Positions 14,401 through 29,400 of a DNA stretch of 64,000 nucleotides are shown one piece after another (within the stretch, counting starts at the first letter, position 1; each line of letters starts with the position of its first letter). Position numbers and translations under genes: made by a program. Below the pieces are notes generated by a model. It saw only the letters and a program-made list of their open reading frames with translations. It made no database searches and was not told where the DNA came from. Location of the stretch: assembly GCA_008360975.2 (NCBI GenBank), contig CM039188.1, positions 31,337,944 to 31,401,943 of the forward strand, written 5' to 3'. The DNA comes from Lichenostomus cassidix. Taxonomy: Eukaryota > Chordata > Aves > Passeriformes > Meliphagidae.

Positions 14401-17400
14401 TGTTAATACTTGTGAATATGGTTACTTATGTTATAATTTCCTTTTTTATAGCCTGCAAACATGGTGGCTTTGATACTATGATGATTTTTTTTTACTTGTC
14501 TAGATTGCTACAAGGTAGAGCATTGATCCTTGAGATTTATCAGCCTTTATCTTTTTATAAAGATATTCTAGGGATATGGAAATGTTCCAAAATGCATATT
14601 TTTTTAAGGTCTAGAAGCATAAAAAACTTCTTGAAAATATTTAAGAACTGCTTAGAGAAACTGTTTTTTGAGCATTTAACAGCTGACCTCTGTCTTGATC
14701 TTCTGTTTTCATTATCATGAGTGAGTATCTAAATGTGACTTTTGGTTGCAAATTTGCTGGGTTAAAAGAGCACTGAATTGCAAAAAGTCACCTTAAGCTT
14801 TTCCTGCAAAAAGCAGTTTTACCTTGAAGTGATCACCTCATTATCAGCTGATGCTTTATTTGAGCCGTGAGGTTAATATAAAGGTGAAATATAAAGGCAG
14901 GGAGTGGAGGCTTTGGTCAAGCAGCTGAAAGGAGAGTAGAATTATTTATTTTCATATGATTGTTTTGCAGGTTGAAAATTGGTGTCCTCGTTTACCTTGG
15001 AGAGCAAAAAATCCTAATGAAGAAACTGATCAAAAAACAGTGGTGAGAACAACTATGTCTTTAATAAGGACAAACATGAGAATTAATTCAATAATTGTGA
15101 TTCATGCAAAATATCCTAGAATCCTGTGCAACGTAAATGCTAATAACACTAGAATTTACAATTTTTATTCCTCATTTCTTCAAAGCTGAAGGGAATCTTC
15201 CTTGACACATGTAGCTCATATATCCAGTCATTTATTGTGGTCTTGGTGGTAGATTTCCATTAAAAACATTTTTGTGTTTTAATTTATGAAATACTGTACA
15301 CAGATACTGATAAAAATTACAAATCCACAGACTGCTCATGAACATTGAGTATATGTGAAAATGTGCATTTTTATTGTCCCAAAAATCTGGACTTTATTTA
15401 CAAAACTGCCTTAATGGAAAAGGCTTATATCCATTTCAGGTTTGTAGTAACATTTTGATTATTCCTAATTTTTTCCCTTTAAAAACTGTGCAGCACACAG
15501 AGTTGTTTCTAAATTGTTACAGCCTAATTATGTAGTACTTAGCTACTTGAAGGTAATTTAAGATAATTGCTGGGCTGTATATGAATGCTACTTTTATAAT
15601 ATAGATATAAGCTGTCTCATTTTGTAAAAACCAATTGATCTTAGAACAGTCCAGCTTCAAAATGCTTATTTCCTGTAAAATTTATATCCTAGTAATGTTT
15701 CTTCCTTTCTGGTATAATAGGAGACTTCCTTGTATTTGGAAGATTCATGATGTACATAAATCTTGAGCCTACTGTTCTGTATTGTGATTTAGACATATCT
15801 TAACTTCATTTTGAAGCATGTGAACAAAACCAGATCTTATATTGCAGGAATAAACACACTGTGAAACATTAATAACATAATCTGGACTACCAAGTATTAC
15901 TAATAAAAATAACAGTAATTTATGTCACTTAGAAGTGTCTGTTTTAAGTAAATCTTTAATATTTGAACTAAAATCTTAACTTGTGCTAGGAGTGTATCTT
16001 TTTTTCTATCTCTTTTATTTAAAAGAGGAATATAAAGCACCCGACTCACATTTGAGCAGTGTTTTCACTTCTGGAAAGTATGCTGAAGAATAACTGATGT
16101 TTGGGGTGTTTTTTAATGCTTTTCTTGAAGGCTGAAATCCGCATCAACTTTGATAATCTCTACAAAATGATGTCGAGGCATGAGGAGTTCAGGTGGATGA
16201 TGTTGCGCATCAGACGGATGGCTGGGACCTGGATTGAAGCAATTAAATCACTGGCAGAAAAACAAAATTTGGAGAAAAGAAAACGGAAAAAGGTGAATGA
16301 GGACATTTTTTTTCCTGTCACTTGCAGTTATATAGGCTCTTTCAAGCTTCTTGTTCCTGATGTAGCTTCAGAGTAGAAGTAGCAAATATGTCTGAAAGGT
16401 TCATGTTTATAGTCTTTTCAATAAGTATTTTGCTGTTTGATATTATGTTGCAATGGGTGTTTGCTTTACAGAGAGTTTTATATTCTTTGCGTGAGTCAAT
16501 CTCGGAGTAAGTTTTCTGACCTCTGTAGTTTTGGATAAAATAGAGAGAATTTATAAGTTCCTAAAGGGAGAAACTGTGAATTTACTGTGAATGAGCTGAT
16601 GACACTGGAGTCTTTTACGAAGTCATAGGAAAAAACAATTTTACATCTTTGTTGTCCAAAACTGAGACTTGAAATGGTGTGTGCAGGTTTGGGTTTGCAC
16701 AGACTTGACGTTGACCACAAATTTGAATTGGATCAGTTTAGACTTTCTGTAATGAGTTAAATTTTAAAGCCATGAGATACTTAAGGTGAAAAGGTGTAGT
16801 TCATTTGATTTAATTTTTTTTTTTTAATTACCTCAACTGGTTAAAATAAAGCAGAAACTTATAAACACAGCAACATTTCCCTTCCTGCCTTGTTCTCTCT
16901 GGAGAAAGTCCTGAGTGGCAGCAGCCCATGCATGTTCATATTTCTACCCTCTCTAAAGCCTGGCTGGCTCAGCTCCTTGCTGGAGATTCTCAGTCCTTGC
17001 ATTCATTACAAAATTAAATTATTTAAGTAGAAGTATTGGATTGTTTTCATTGATTTTTTTTTTTTTTTTTTTTGGGCCATGGTTGGAATTTAATAGGAAG
17101 AAAAACTGCTGTAAGGTATCACAGTTGCATGTTTAATGTCGATAACGCAAACATGACTTTCCTTTCCAGATCCTTGTTCATCTGGGGCTTTTGACAAAAG
17201 AATCTGGATTCAAGATTGCAGAAAATGCATTTAGCGGTGGCCCACTTGGTGAATTAGTCCAGTGGAGTGATTTAATTACATCTCTCTACTTACTGGGCCA
17301 TGACATCAGGATTTCAGCTTCACTGGCAGAGCTCAAGGAGTAAGGAGATTACTTTCGCTTTTGCAACTGGAATTAAAAGAAAAGAACTGTAAACTCTTGG

Positions 17401-20400
17401 AGCTTCTATTAACTGTACATAATTTCTTGAAGCATAAAACGCAAGTGATAATTCACTAAACAGACGATAAGATTATTTTCATGAGCTAAGTATATGTGCC
17501 ATGGAAAGGATAATGTGTTTTCATTGTAGCTTCAGGCTCATGGGACTCTGTAAATGAATGTTGTAAAATTCAAACTAAGCAGCTTAGTCTTTAACATTCC
17601 AGGTGCTTTAACCAGCTGCAATGGGAAATGTTACAGGCTAGCCTAATTCTGTGTCCTCTGCTTCACTTTCTGCTGTTCTTCACTCAGTGTCTCATTTTAA
17701 AATAAATGTTTAAGTTCTTTAAACATGTTGCTTTTGATGGAGTTAATTGCTTGTGTTAGGTCAGATTGCTCCTCACTCTTCCTTGTCCTGCTTTGCCAAC
17801 TCGTTCAGCACCAGACATAAAACATCTGTTTGAAGCTTGAGCACATGTGCTTTCTCTGCTGCTTTCTTTTTTTAATTACAAACGTGAAAGCATTGTTTTA
17901 TAGAGAGCTCTTTAATATAAAGCTGTCAATAGAAGTCAGAAATTGTTTTGAATAATTTCAAAGTGCATTCTTTTTAAGCATTTCAAACATATTATTCTCC
18001 TGCTTAAACTAGATGAGATTTTTAGTGAAAATTAGTTCTTTACGTTTAATAAATGTTGAGCATCTCTAGCATTTCAGTGTTCTTTCATGGGTTGTGATTT
18101 TGAGACAGAGTAAAAGAGTTAAACCTTTTTTTAAACTGGAATTATTTGAATAAATATTACAGCATCAATTCAAAGTATTTGCAGAGTAATGCTTTTTTGT
18201 AATCCTCCTTTTTTTTTTCTTTTGTTTAGGATCATGAAGAAGGTTGTAGGTAACAGATCTGGCTGCCCAACCCAGGGAGATAAAATTGTAGAACTCATTT
18301 ACATTGATATCGTGGGACTCACTCAGTTTAAGAAAACCCTTGGTCCATCATGGGTTCATTACCAGTAAGTATAACACTCACTTGCCCTCTAAACTCCTTT
18401 GTTAAAGATATTTTGTTGAACAACACATGTCAAAATACTGAAATAAGTCCATTTGCATGAACTTGAATTTATTTCAAAGTGAAAATGTGGCTCTCTGCTG
18501 CCTTCAGCTCTTAGGAATAAAAGGGCTGTTACTTGTTCTTTGTAAGCCATCATTATTCCCCCCCAGCAAGCCTGAGATTCTTGGATTCAAGAACTTTTAA
18601 TCTTAAAAATCGTAATTATCTTCTTGATAAGTCATCATCTTTGCCTCTTTTTCCCTCCTTTTTTTTTTTCCCCCCATGCTTCCCCTCCCCATTTTTTTCT
18701 GTAAATTAGTAGATGATCTGAGAGATTATTGCATTTTGTGGTTTAGTTGGATTACCAGGGGCATGTTTTGCCTGTTGGTATTTGTAACCAGACTGGATCA
18801 ATGACTGTGGGGATTCATTTGTTCTAATTGTATTGCCCAACAACTGCAGTGCAATTTTCTGTTCCATTCCTTAAGATACTGGGCAGAAAGAGCCATCTTC
18901 AGGGCCAGATCTGAGGAATAAACTGCAGTTATTGTTGCTTCTGTAATCTATAAACATCTTTCTGTTAGAAATGGAAGATGAGAGTCACAAGAAATGACTT
19001 TGTGAACCTTTTTTAGTGTCTGCAGCTTTAGCACCTCTTTTCTTTTCATCAATAGCTTTAAATCATTAAGCCTCCCATGTGTTGTACAAATATCAAATAC
19101 TTACCAGCTTGAAATAACCCCAAATCTAAATTACTGACTTTGATTTTTCTGTACCAAATCCAATTAGCTGTGTTTCACGATCCAGAAGGTCCAATAAATC
19201 TATACCTGAAGGGAAGTATTGGAAGGTGTGCATGGCAGGCAGAGAAACTGTTTTCTTTCAGCCTCAGGATTTTCTAGAGCACTCGATCTTTCCAGTGCAA
19301 TTTTAAATTGAGAGTACTGTGATCAACCTTGCAGATTAGATTACTCTTAATCTCTTTTTTGAAGCAGGGGAGTAAACGGATATTCTAGTTTTTAGGAGAC
19401 TGCTAATAAAGATAATCCCATTTTCCACTGAGCAACAGTTGCTTGTCTGTCTGCCAGATGTAATTGTCACTAGGAGATCACATCCAGAGTTGTGGTCAGG
19501 ATATGAAACCCTTCTTATAAATTTTAAATGTTTCTTCCTGTCGGCTTTCAATTTCCTGCCTGGTATATCCTGTGAAATAGGTATGGAAATACACCATTAT
19601 ATTGAGATTATAGATTAGATATCCAATTTTTCTTTCTTCATAGAATCATTAAATCTTCAGTTATCACTCTGCTTTTCACTGATTACTATTTTGTGGTATT
19701 GGCTGACGTTTTCTGGTTTTGGAGACCAGAATTAAATTTAACTCTTAAGTACCTTAGGTACTGTAGAATTTTTTGAGGGAGAAAAAGCTATCTTAATGCC
19801 TATCCTCTGCAACACTGGATTTCATGGACTGAAAGGGAGTCTCATCCAGTCCATAGCCTGACTGAAAAATAGATAAGAGTGCATTTGTCCTTCGTGAGAG
19901 ATTTTTGCCTAATCTTTTACTGAAAACCGAAAAAGATGTCCAAACATGTTGTTTTGTATAGTTAAGGTTTTCTTTAAAGTGTTTTTTTGGCCTGATTTCT
20001 TGCAAACTGCCCATTACTGCTTGTTCTAATAAGGTTCTGGAGAATAAATTACTTCTTTCTATTCTCTGCCAGCCCCTTGGACGTTTTCTATACTGCTTTT
20101 CCTTCAATTTGCTTTTGTAAATATATATATATAAATTTAGGGGGTTGAATCATTACATTTCAGGTTTTGTACAGCTTTCATCAAACTTGTTGCATTTATT
20201 TTGAATCTCTAATTACGTGATACTTTTTCTCAAGTTCAGTGTACAAAACAGGGTCCAGAGTCTGGCAGAGACTGCAGGATTGATTAGCACAGGAGAATTA
20301 ATTTGTAATTCCTCTTCCAATCATTGTTTTTTCTCTCAGCATCATGAGTGACCTCATAAATTTTGTCATCAAAACGTTTTGAAGTTAAAACCTCTAAGTG

Positions 20401-23400
20401 TGTTATAACAGCATAGCCATGTGTTTCTGTTTAATTTCAGTAAAATAAACATTATCACAAATAAAACTGCTTTCCAGCCCTGGCTCTTCACAAACTTTGC
20501 TTTTTCTCTCAGTTGTATTTAATGTCAGTAGGAATAATAGTTTGTCTTGAAAGAAGTGTTTTTCAGCAGACATGTGCAGGTCAGCTCAGTCTGGTTTGTA
20601 CAGACCAGACTCAGATACAAATGAATTAAAACCTTTTTATTCACTTCAGCTCAGAACAGAGTGGCACAATAAGCCTCTGCCTTCAGAACAGTCTCTTGGT
20701 AAGAGTGCTTTATGTAATCTTTCTGGGTGAACTTGAGCCCTGAGGAAATTTTTGGTAGCTGCAAATCAGGTTTCTGGAGCTGTGAGCTCCAAACAATGAC
20801 CCTGCTGCTTTGGGAGTGAGGATTTCTGAAAGACTCTTCTGCACAGCTCAGAGAGGGAGCAGCACTGACTTCCAGTGTCATCTGCTTTATCTGTGGAATA
20901 ATTGCTGCTGTAAATAGCAGGAACACAGCAAAACACATCTCACTTTGGAGTGCAACTTGTTTCCAAGCAGAACAATGCCTGGACATGCTGGATTTCTCAG
21001 TTCTGAGGTCTGCATGTCTGAATGCAGCTTGTGTGCAATGAATCAACACACAAATTAATAGCTTAATATAGTTTGAGAAGTGCAGCCTTTCTTAGCACCC
21101 TCATCCTCCATGCAGCACATAAAAATGTGGTATTTTTTCATTTTTCCACAGTCTCTCTAGCAATGACTCATTCCCATATGCCAAAAATCCAACTGGCTTT
21201 TTTTTTATTTCTTGAAATAAATTAACGTGACAGCTATCCTGAGAAATGAGCAACATTCCTGCTTTGTACGTGTTCTCTAGAATACATCTGTTTTTGGAGG
21301 GTTATTTTCTGTCCTAAGATTTTAAATGCAAGTACTGAGTGGCCTGATGAAGTGGGAGAAGGATACCAAAAAAGTGTATAAATACTTCCAGTAGCTCAGA
21401 CCTGTGAAGATTGTGTTTCTGCCCAATATTTATGGGGGAAAATGCTCCCTTTAAATAATCCTGGGTTACTTTTGCCTCGTTTATGTTTTTTTTATAAGCC
21501 CTAAAATTGTCGCTTCTAATGTGTTTGACAAAAAAAGACTAATTTGGTTATTTCTAAAGCAGTTTGCTACCCACTAGTCCTCTTTTTAATTAGGCACAGA
21601 ATAGACTTATCAGTCTGACACCAATTTCAGGGCATGCTGCAATTCTCTGCAGCTTCACTGCTAAAGCTAGGTGCCATTTTATGAAGGAAGAGTGGGAAAA
21701 CTGGAGTTAAAAGTATACCAAATTAGCATTTTTATTTAAAATATATCCCTGATTTATTTAAAAAATAGTTTTGTCATTTTTCAAAATTATTTATTTTACT
21801 TTAGAAATGCTAAATTGTATGCAAAAATAAAAAAAACTGTATGCAAAAACTGAAAAAAAAAAAAATTGGAAGGCATTTAAATCATTAAGTGAAACAAATG
21901 GAGATATGGCACTAGGGTAGACAATCAAGGCATTCTGGCAAATATTAAAATATCAGTTCAGCATAGCTGGTATTAATTATATTCATTATTAGATTTTAAA
22001 TCTTTACCAACTCTTTTCTGCTGCATTTTAGGGATTAGTTTCACCACTTAAGGCTTTGATCTCTCATAGTATTTCTGCACAGACTTGCATCTTCATCTTT
22101 TTTCTGACTCAGTTTATGCCGACTCATATAAATATTTTTTGTTTTCCTGCCTTCTGGTTTAGCTTTCTGTTGCATCACATTGCCTGTCCTGATTCAGGTC
22201 TGTGTCTACTGGACATAATTCCAAAATCCCTATGAACCACTAGTGCTACTTATATCTGAATACAGGAAAAAGAGAGGCAACAAAGCAATGCAGTGCTCCT
22301 TACATATATCCCTTGACAAACTCCAGTAATATTGCAGTTTTTCAGTGGCTTTCTCCTATTTTTCATTCTCCTGTGCTCAAGTACCTGGCCAAAAGCTGTA
22401 TATTTGAGAGGAATTTTGTTTCAAGGCCTGCCAAGAAATAAGAGGGCTTTTATTACTGAATGATTCATCAGTGTAGAACTTGTTTTGGTCCTGCTGGAGT
22501 ATTTTGTGTGATGCAGAGATAATTGCCACTGTTGTAAAATATTTTCATTGAGAACAGTTGACATAAAACACTGCACAGAAACTGATCTGTCAGCTTCGTT
22601 GTTTGGTGAATCATAATGTGTTGTATATTTTGACTTTCTTTTTGTTTGAAAGATCTCTGTGAAGGTTTAAAAAAACACGTTGTGGTACTCATTTTGTACT
22701 TTGAAACATAAAGGTAATATTTCATATAAGAATTTAAAAGCTGCTGGGTTTTTTTTCTATTTTCCAAATTATTGAATACTTTAGAGAAAGGAGCAATGTA
22801 TAAGTAATATGTAAATTTATTTTGGGGACAAAAGTCTTTTATTTTTAAAGCTGAGGAATGGTTGGAGATTAGCCCTCAAAAGGTAAAAGAACTTAATTAT
22901 TTCACATTTAAAAGTCAAAATCCTGGTGTTTTACTGAACAGAATGTATATATGGGCTTGGAGCATGGAAAATGTTGAAAACTGGGAAAAAAATACCCATT
23001 TTTAATAGTAACTTTTGCAGCTACCTCCCTTCTCTGGCAGCCGTGAGAATTTATTTCTTGTCCTTAGCACATACAAGCTCAGTGCTACAATATGCAGTGA
23101 TAAAAGTTCATAACACAGAGTTTATAACACAATTGCATATGGTGTGGGAACACATTTTGTATGAGTCTTTCCTGACATTTTGTCTGTGGAGGGCTGAAGG
23201 ATGGTGGGGTCAGCAGCTCTGGAGCCCTGCAATCAGCCCTGAACTCCAACTCAGGAGTTTCAATAAAGGCTGAGTGTGATTCTCTCATCCCAGGCCCTTT
23301 GTCATCCAGGGCCAAGCTGGTTGATGCAGGTAATTGGCTCTTATATTGTTGCATCAAATGTCTGTGACAAAATGTTTCGTGAACAAATAAATGATCTGAC

Positions 23401-26400
23401 TGCAAGAACTCAGCAGATTAAACCATCTTCAGTGCTTTTCCAGTAGGTCTAGAAGTCAGAACCTGGAGAGCAAATACAATTGTCTAAAGACAATGTCCTC
23501 CTCTGCTCTGATCTTCTTGGCATGTGGCCCCTGGCTGCTGCATTTGGTTTTGTGGTAATGGTTGAGAACTTTAGAAAACAGGTGGAAAATCCTCTCTTCT
23601 TCTGCCTAAACTCTACTTCAGAGCCCTAGGAAATTCAGGTGACCACTGTAGCATTCCCATAAGCTCTACTTGGATTTTAAACATAACTTCATTCTGTAAG
23701 GACAAAGAAACTCAAAATAAGCTCCAGGGCTGTTATTTGAATATCTGATGTATCCTTGAATTTGCTGTTTGGAATGTCTTTGTGACTGTAGTATGAAAAG
23801 AAACATTTGAAATTAAAATGTACCTCCAGTTTATATGTCCTCCACAGCTGCAAACAAAGACAAATCACAATTATCATAACTATGTATATATATACACACA
23901 TACTTTATATATAAATATATATATGTGTCTATGTACCTATAGTAAATTTGTTTTTCTCTTTCAGGTGCATGCTAAGAGTTCTGGATTCCTTTGGGACTGA
24001 GCCAGAGTTTAACCATGCCCATTATGCCCAGTCTAAAGGCCACAAGACACCGTGGGGAAAGTGGAACCTGAATCCACAGCAGTTTTATACAATGTTCCGT
24101 AAGTACCCCTGTGCTTAGAAATAATTTAGAGCTTTAAAAAGGAATGCTGTCATTGAGAAGAATTTTTTTTCTATTATGAAGGACAAATTCATGGTTTGAT
24201 AAAATGCAACTGCTAAATGGGAAGAATTGTGACAGTGTCTGTAGACTGTGCAAAGCATCTATTGTGCTTCCATCCAGCAATGAGAAAATAAGAATATTGA
24301 GCTATATAAATATTGGTAGGGAACTTTATTCTCTGGGTACCTGGGCAAAGTGGTGCTTGGCTTTTCCCTCAAGTGTCAGGGAGTTTGCTTTTGTTAGCTT
24401 TGCTTTCTCTAGTCTTACTAGGAAGCAATAGGATTTTGAGGAATGTGCTAGATTACATTTTTATGAACTGCACTCCTGCATTTCATCGTCTTAAACTGAA
24501 GTTTGGAGCTATGTTAGCTATAGGGTTGTATTTCTGCTTTTGTCCCTCCAGAACTAAGCAGCACCATCCCTTCACTATTTATTTGTGCTCAGGATTAATA
24601 AACAAACACTCAGCAAAAAATTTTTGTCTACTATTTTATGGCTTTGCAAAAATTTTCACCTAGCTTGTTCTCATATTGTGAGTTATTTATCGTCAGGTGA
24701 ACTGATAAACATTTATTTCCCAGCAGTGTACAAAGCTATTGAAAAATAAGTAGTAGATTTCAGCATTGCTGTAGATCTTTTAAGCATTGATAAATATCTT
24801 ATGAAATCAGCTTGGCCAAATATAAAATCAAATAAAAAAGAAACAGAACACATACAAAAAAATATATAAATTCCCTGTAAATTGGTCAGATTAAATGATT
24901 AGTGTGACCTGCTCTACTCCTGGTCTTTGACTCCATGGCAGGAGGTCCAGAATGAAGGGATCTCTCTCTTGCCTGTCGCAGGAGTAGTTCAAGTGTGTTA
25001 TTTCTGCTCAGCCCAACTCTGTAAGGAATCACCTCATGGTGATCAACCCTCCAGGGTTTGGAGCTGCTCCCTGGCTGACACTAAGGCCAGAGCAATGCTC
25101 TCTCTCATCAGCTTTCATCGTCAATCTTTCCAACTTCCCTGCTTTTCACAGCAGAATTATCCATGCTGCTGTGAGGTTGACACGCTTTTGATTCCAGTTG
25201 CCCTGTAAAATTCTTGAGAGAGACATATTTTGTCTGTCAGCGTTTGCTGTGCGAGTTTTTTCCAGAGAAATATAAGTGAAGGTTGTTCAAGAGATAAAAG
25301 GCTGCATTCACAGTTGTTGGGAAGGCAGTAACAAAACATGTGGTGGTGAAATGTGACTTGGAAGTGGCTGCAGAGTTTGTGTCTGGATATTAGTAAGCAG
25401 AGCTTGTTCTGTATCCCCATTTGCTAATATTTATTGGTTTATGTCCTACATGGAAAAGGAGCTCAACTGTGCTTTGTTGAAGGAGTCCAGCTGCTGGGAA
25501 ATTCAGCTGGGAGGTCCTGTTCAAGATAGCACCAAGGGTGATGATGCCCTTGAGGAAGATAGATGGATGAACCCTGGTGGTACAGCTGTGTGCTCGGGGT
25601 GTGCACTGCTCATCCCTCCCCATGAAATGCAGAAAAAAGTACATTTTCTCTCTAAGGATCTCTGTTGTGGCAGTACAGACTGCTGGTACAGTCTCTTGTG
25701 CAGAGGGAGAAAATCACTTCATAATGAATTTTCCGAAGAGCATGACTGTATTTGAATTTTTAGAAATAACCATTCCCAATTTTTACTGCTGGAAATGACT
25801 GCGGGTTTTCCTCTGCAGGAAGAGTGGTAAATAAATTGCAGGCAGACTAATTCTGAAGCATGAGTGGTTCCAGTGCTGCGGATTTTTTTTTTTTTTTGGT
25901 ACTAGGTGCAGAAGAGTCAACATGTTTTGTGATATTTAAAGTTTCTATTTGTTGTGTTGTTCTCTGCTGCAGAGATAGCACCATCCTTACGGGGTTGTGA
26001 TTAAAAGTGCATATTATGCATCAGTAAAGATTTTATGGCAGATTGGAACCCTGGACAGCTTCCCAAGATCCCCAGACTCTATTATGTTTTGAGAACTCTG
26101 ATTATAAGGGCAGAAAATTATTCCTGAGCAGCAAGCAAGCCATATTCAAACCTGTGGCATGTTACCAAATGCTTGACTGTTCTCTGAGTTTTCCAGAAGC
26201 ATGAGAGCTTTTCCCTCTTTTTATGTTTTTCATGCTTTTAATTCAAATACTTTTATGCAGAATAACAGCACTGGTTCTTCTAAAAGTGCACGATCTTGCT
26301 TAATAATCCATCTGAGTGCTGCCTGTCAGTGATGTTTGAGGCACTGAATTCCACCAGTTCTAAGTGCTAACTTTAACAAAGGTTTATTTTTCTTTTGAAT

Positions 26401-29400
26401 GTGTACTGCCTTGCCTCTCCTTTGAATGCAGCCTCTCATCCAAAAATATGAAAGGATGGAAAAATGCCCCTTTTCAGACATATTTGCAATGTACCATTTG
26501 CTATGTAAAATTCTGAAAAGTCCTTGGGTCTAAGTGGGTGCCTGGCTGTTGCTGAGGCATTTTTTGTGAAAAAGAGTAATTGTCATTTGAAAGACTAAAT
26601 GTAATGGCAGAGGGACATGTGCTCTGTTTATAGTTCCCCTGTTCTACTGCATTATCCACTTGGCTAATTTTCAGCAACCAAAAAGCAAAACCTCATAATT
26701 GCAATAGAATTTTTTTTTAAATAACTCTACTAGAGGTTTAGCATGGCATGCATTGTAAATGCCTGGGGTGTTGTCTTTAGATTTAAGGGGTTTTTGTTTT
26801 GTTTTGGGTTCTTAAGCTTTTCAGAATGTGATTTATAATTGCCAGCTTGTGTGCCAGAATTTAACAGGAGAGGAGATCCTACTGTTTATTGCAGCCTTTT
26901 TCTATGTGCACTTGTGAGGCTATGGCACCTTTTAGAATACAAAACCCCACATGTTGGAACATCTTTTATATAGTGGGGATGGATTTTTACCTGAAGCCTT
27001 GAATGTTGGAGTCCATGACTGGAATTAAACACCCAGTCGCCAAAAAAACAAAAAAACCAAAACAACAAAGCCCCTTACTTTTAGTGAGCCTAAATGTCCA
27101 TGTCTTTACAGGGGGGAGAACAGTGACCAGAATTGCTGGATGTAACTGCTGAAAAAAAGACCAACAGGGGCTAAAAATAATATAGAAAACTATGAGTAAA
27201 TTGTCTATCCTTTGCACACACTTTTTTTGCCTGGGCTTTGGATTAAAAACAGTTTTTCCCACTTCACTTGCCATCTTTAAATATTTTATGATCACTATGT
27301 CTGAGTGAATTAGACAATGATATTTGTATTCTGCTTTGAATAGTGTGACTTTGTAGGCCAGTAATTAGTAATGGATACATAATACACAGTAACTTGGGTG
27401 GTTGGTGTTGATAATTCCAATATAGGAAGTAAACCCAAGAAATTTGCTAAAATTTATTTATGCCATTGAGCAACATCCAGCTTTGATAACAAGCATAAAT
27501 CCAGGGGGTTTTCAAACTGTTGGTATTGCATCTCTGAGATTTTTCTAGCTGGATTTCTTCTGTTTCTTATATCTCCAATAATAAAATAAAACTCAGCACA
27601 CAGGCAAAAAAAAGAATCATTACCATTGGACTCAGTCCAGCTACAGAGTTTTTATTATCAGAAACAAGCCAGAAAATAGCTGCTTACTTCAGTGGGCATA
27701 TGGAGCAGGACTTAAAATTAATAAAAACTATTTTGGATAATAAAGCAAGCAAATGTGTCTTTCAGTGTTAATAAGAAGGAGGTGATCTGTTGCATAACAT
27801 GTTCCTCATAACTTCTTTTCTGCCAACATTGACTCTAATGTAACATCAACTGGTATTTTCAAGGGTGCTGAATCTGCTCTGTTTCTTACAGCTCACACTC
27901 CAGATAACAGCTTCCTTGGGTTTGTGGTAGAGCAGCATCTGAATTCCAGTGACATTAAACACATCAATGACATCAAAAGGCAGAATCAATCTCTCGTTTA
28001 TGGCAAAGTAGATAATTTCTGGAAGGTGAGTTTTTTATACTCATATACTTGAGCAAGTTTATGCTGATCAATATAACAAAACATAATTCTAAATTTAGAG
28101 TATCTCATCTGTCTAAACCCATGAAGTTCTTTTTCTGGAAATAAACATATTTGAATAATTAAATTGAACGTTTTGAAGTCTTTCTGTCAGGAAAACTTCT
28201 GTCTAGATTGATGTGGATCCTCTGCTATTTCTGAACACCTTTCTGATAGAATAAAAAATACAGTCTTAATGTCACAATAACTTTGGGAAATGCAGAAGGC
28301 TGGTAAACATAATGGAAAATTGAAGGTGTGAACTTTCATCAATCATAAGCAAACCTGTCTTTCAATTACTTCTGTTCTTATATCTGCAGCCAAAAAGGTG
28401 CTGCATTTTGAGATGGAAATTCTGTTTCACTAAAGGCTCTAGAAGTGTGCAATCTCATTTTATCTCCCTGTAATAATATCGGAGTTTTGTTTCTTTAATA
28501 CTGCCATTATTGTATTTTCTCTCATCTGCGGATGAGAGCAGCAGAATAACAACACCAAGGTTTGGCCATATTTTCACTAAGTATATTGTGTTATTAAGTC
28601 ATAGTGGTATCTTTTTTTTTTAGCCACTGTCTCCCAGGCTGACACACCTGGGAATGTGTGTCTCATGCAGTTTTCAGAGAGATTACTTGCTAGTAACTGG
28701 ATTTCTGCCAAATTACCTCCAGCTCTGTGTGCCCAAATGCTCTGCACGCCCATAATCCTCTGTGTGCCTTCCCTTCTGCCTAAAAAGACCTTATTTTTAA
28801 GCCTCTTTTCAACTGAAAAAGGAACTTATCACTGCCATACATAGGACCAAACAATATTACAGGGCGAGATCTCCTGGGTCTCACATTTTCATTCCTTTTC
28901 TCTTTATTGGCATGAGAATATTGGTCTTGCACAGTTTTTTGAACCACAGAAGCAACATTCATTCTGATGACTGAGATTATACAGAATAAATTCTTTAAAG
29001 ATGATAGCTACAAAGTAAATGGTCCATCTGTGAGACAAAACAAAACTAAAACTGAATAGAAACAGTAGAAAGTTGGCAGTGGTAGCAGAACAGGTAGAGC
29101 TGAATGCTTCTTGGCTACTGTGCTGTGAAAAAATATGTAGTAAATATTGTGAAAGTTATTCTGTTTGGCTCATGGTATGGAAAGATTTAGTGTGCCCCTG
29201 TCTGCAATCTCTCCTGTCTGCAGTGCTGGAGCAGAGCTGGGATCCTTTCTTTGAGTCTCTTATAGCTTAGGCTCTTGTACTTTTACCTGTGACTTTACTT
29301 GTACTTTGACTTACAGCTGATCTCATTATCAGTCTCTCAGGAGCAGCTCATGCAGTGATCACCTAAACTTCCTGACCTGGCTTGCAGTGCACATCAGCAG

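Larger units (their letters stand above)
7034..14970 (+). other. MGAT5 intron (about 7.9 kb)
   Basis: It holds an antisense CR1 fragment (9908-10103), T-run 8683-8697, and a facing A-run and T-run (10523-10588). The stretch 13890-14060 looks like non-repetitive, homeobox-site-rich sequence but has no coding potential I can defend. Confidence 0.85.
18365..23964 (+). other. MGAT5 intron (about 5.6 kb)
   Basis: It contains a long pyrimidine-rich tract (18641-18704), a short (AT) run near 20119-20133, and an AT/CA microsatellite (23881-23930) just upstream of the next acceptor. No gene or interspersed repeat recognised. Confidence 0.85.
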
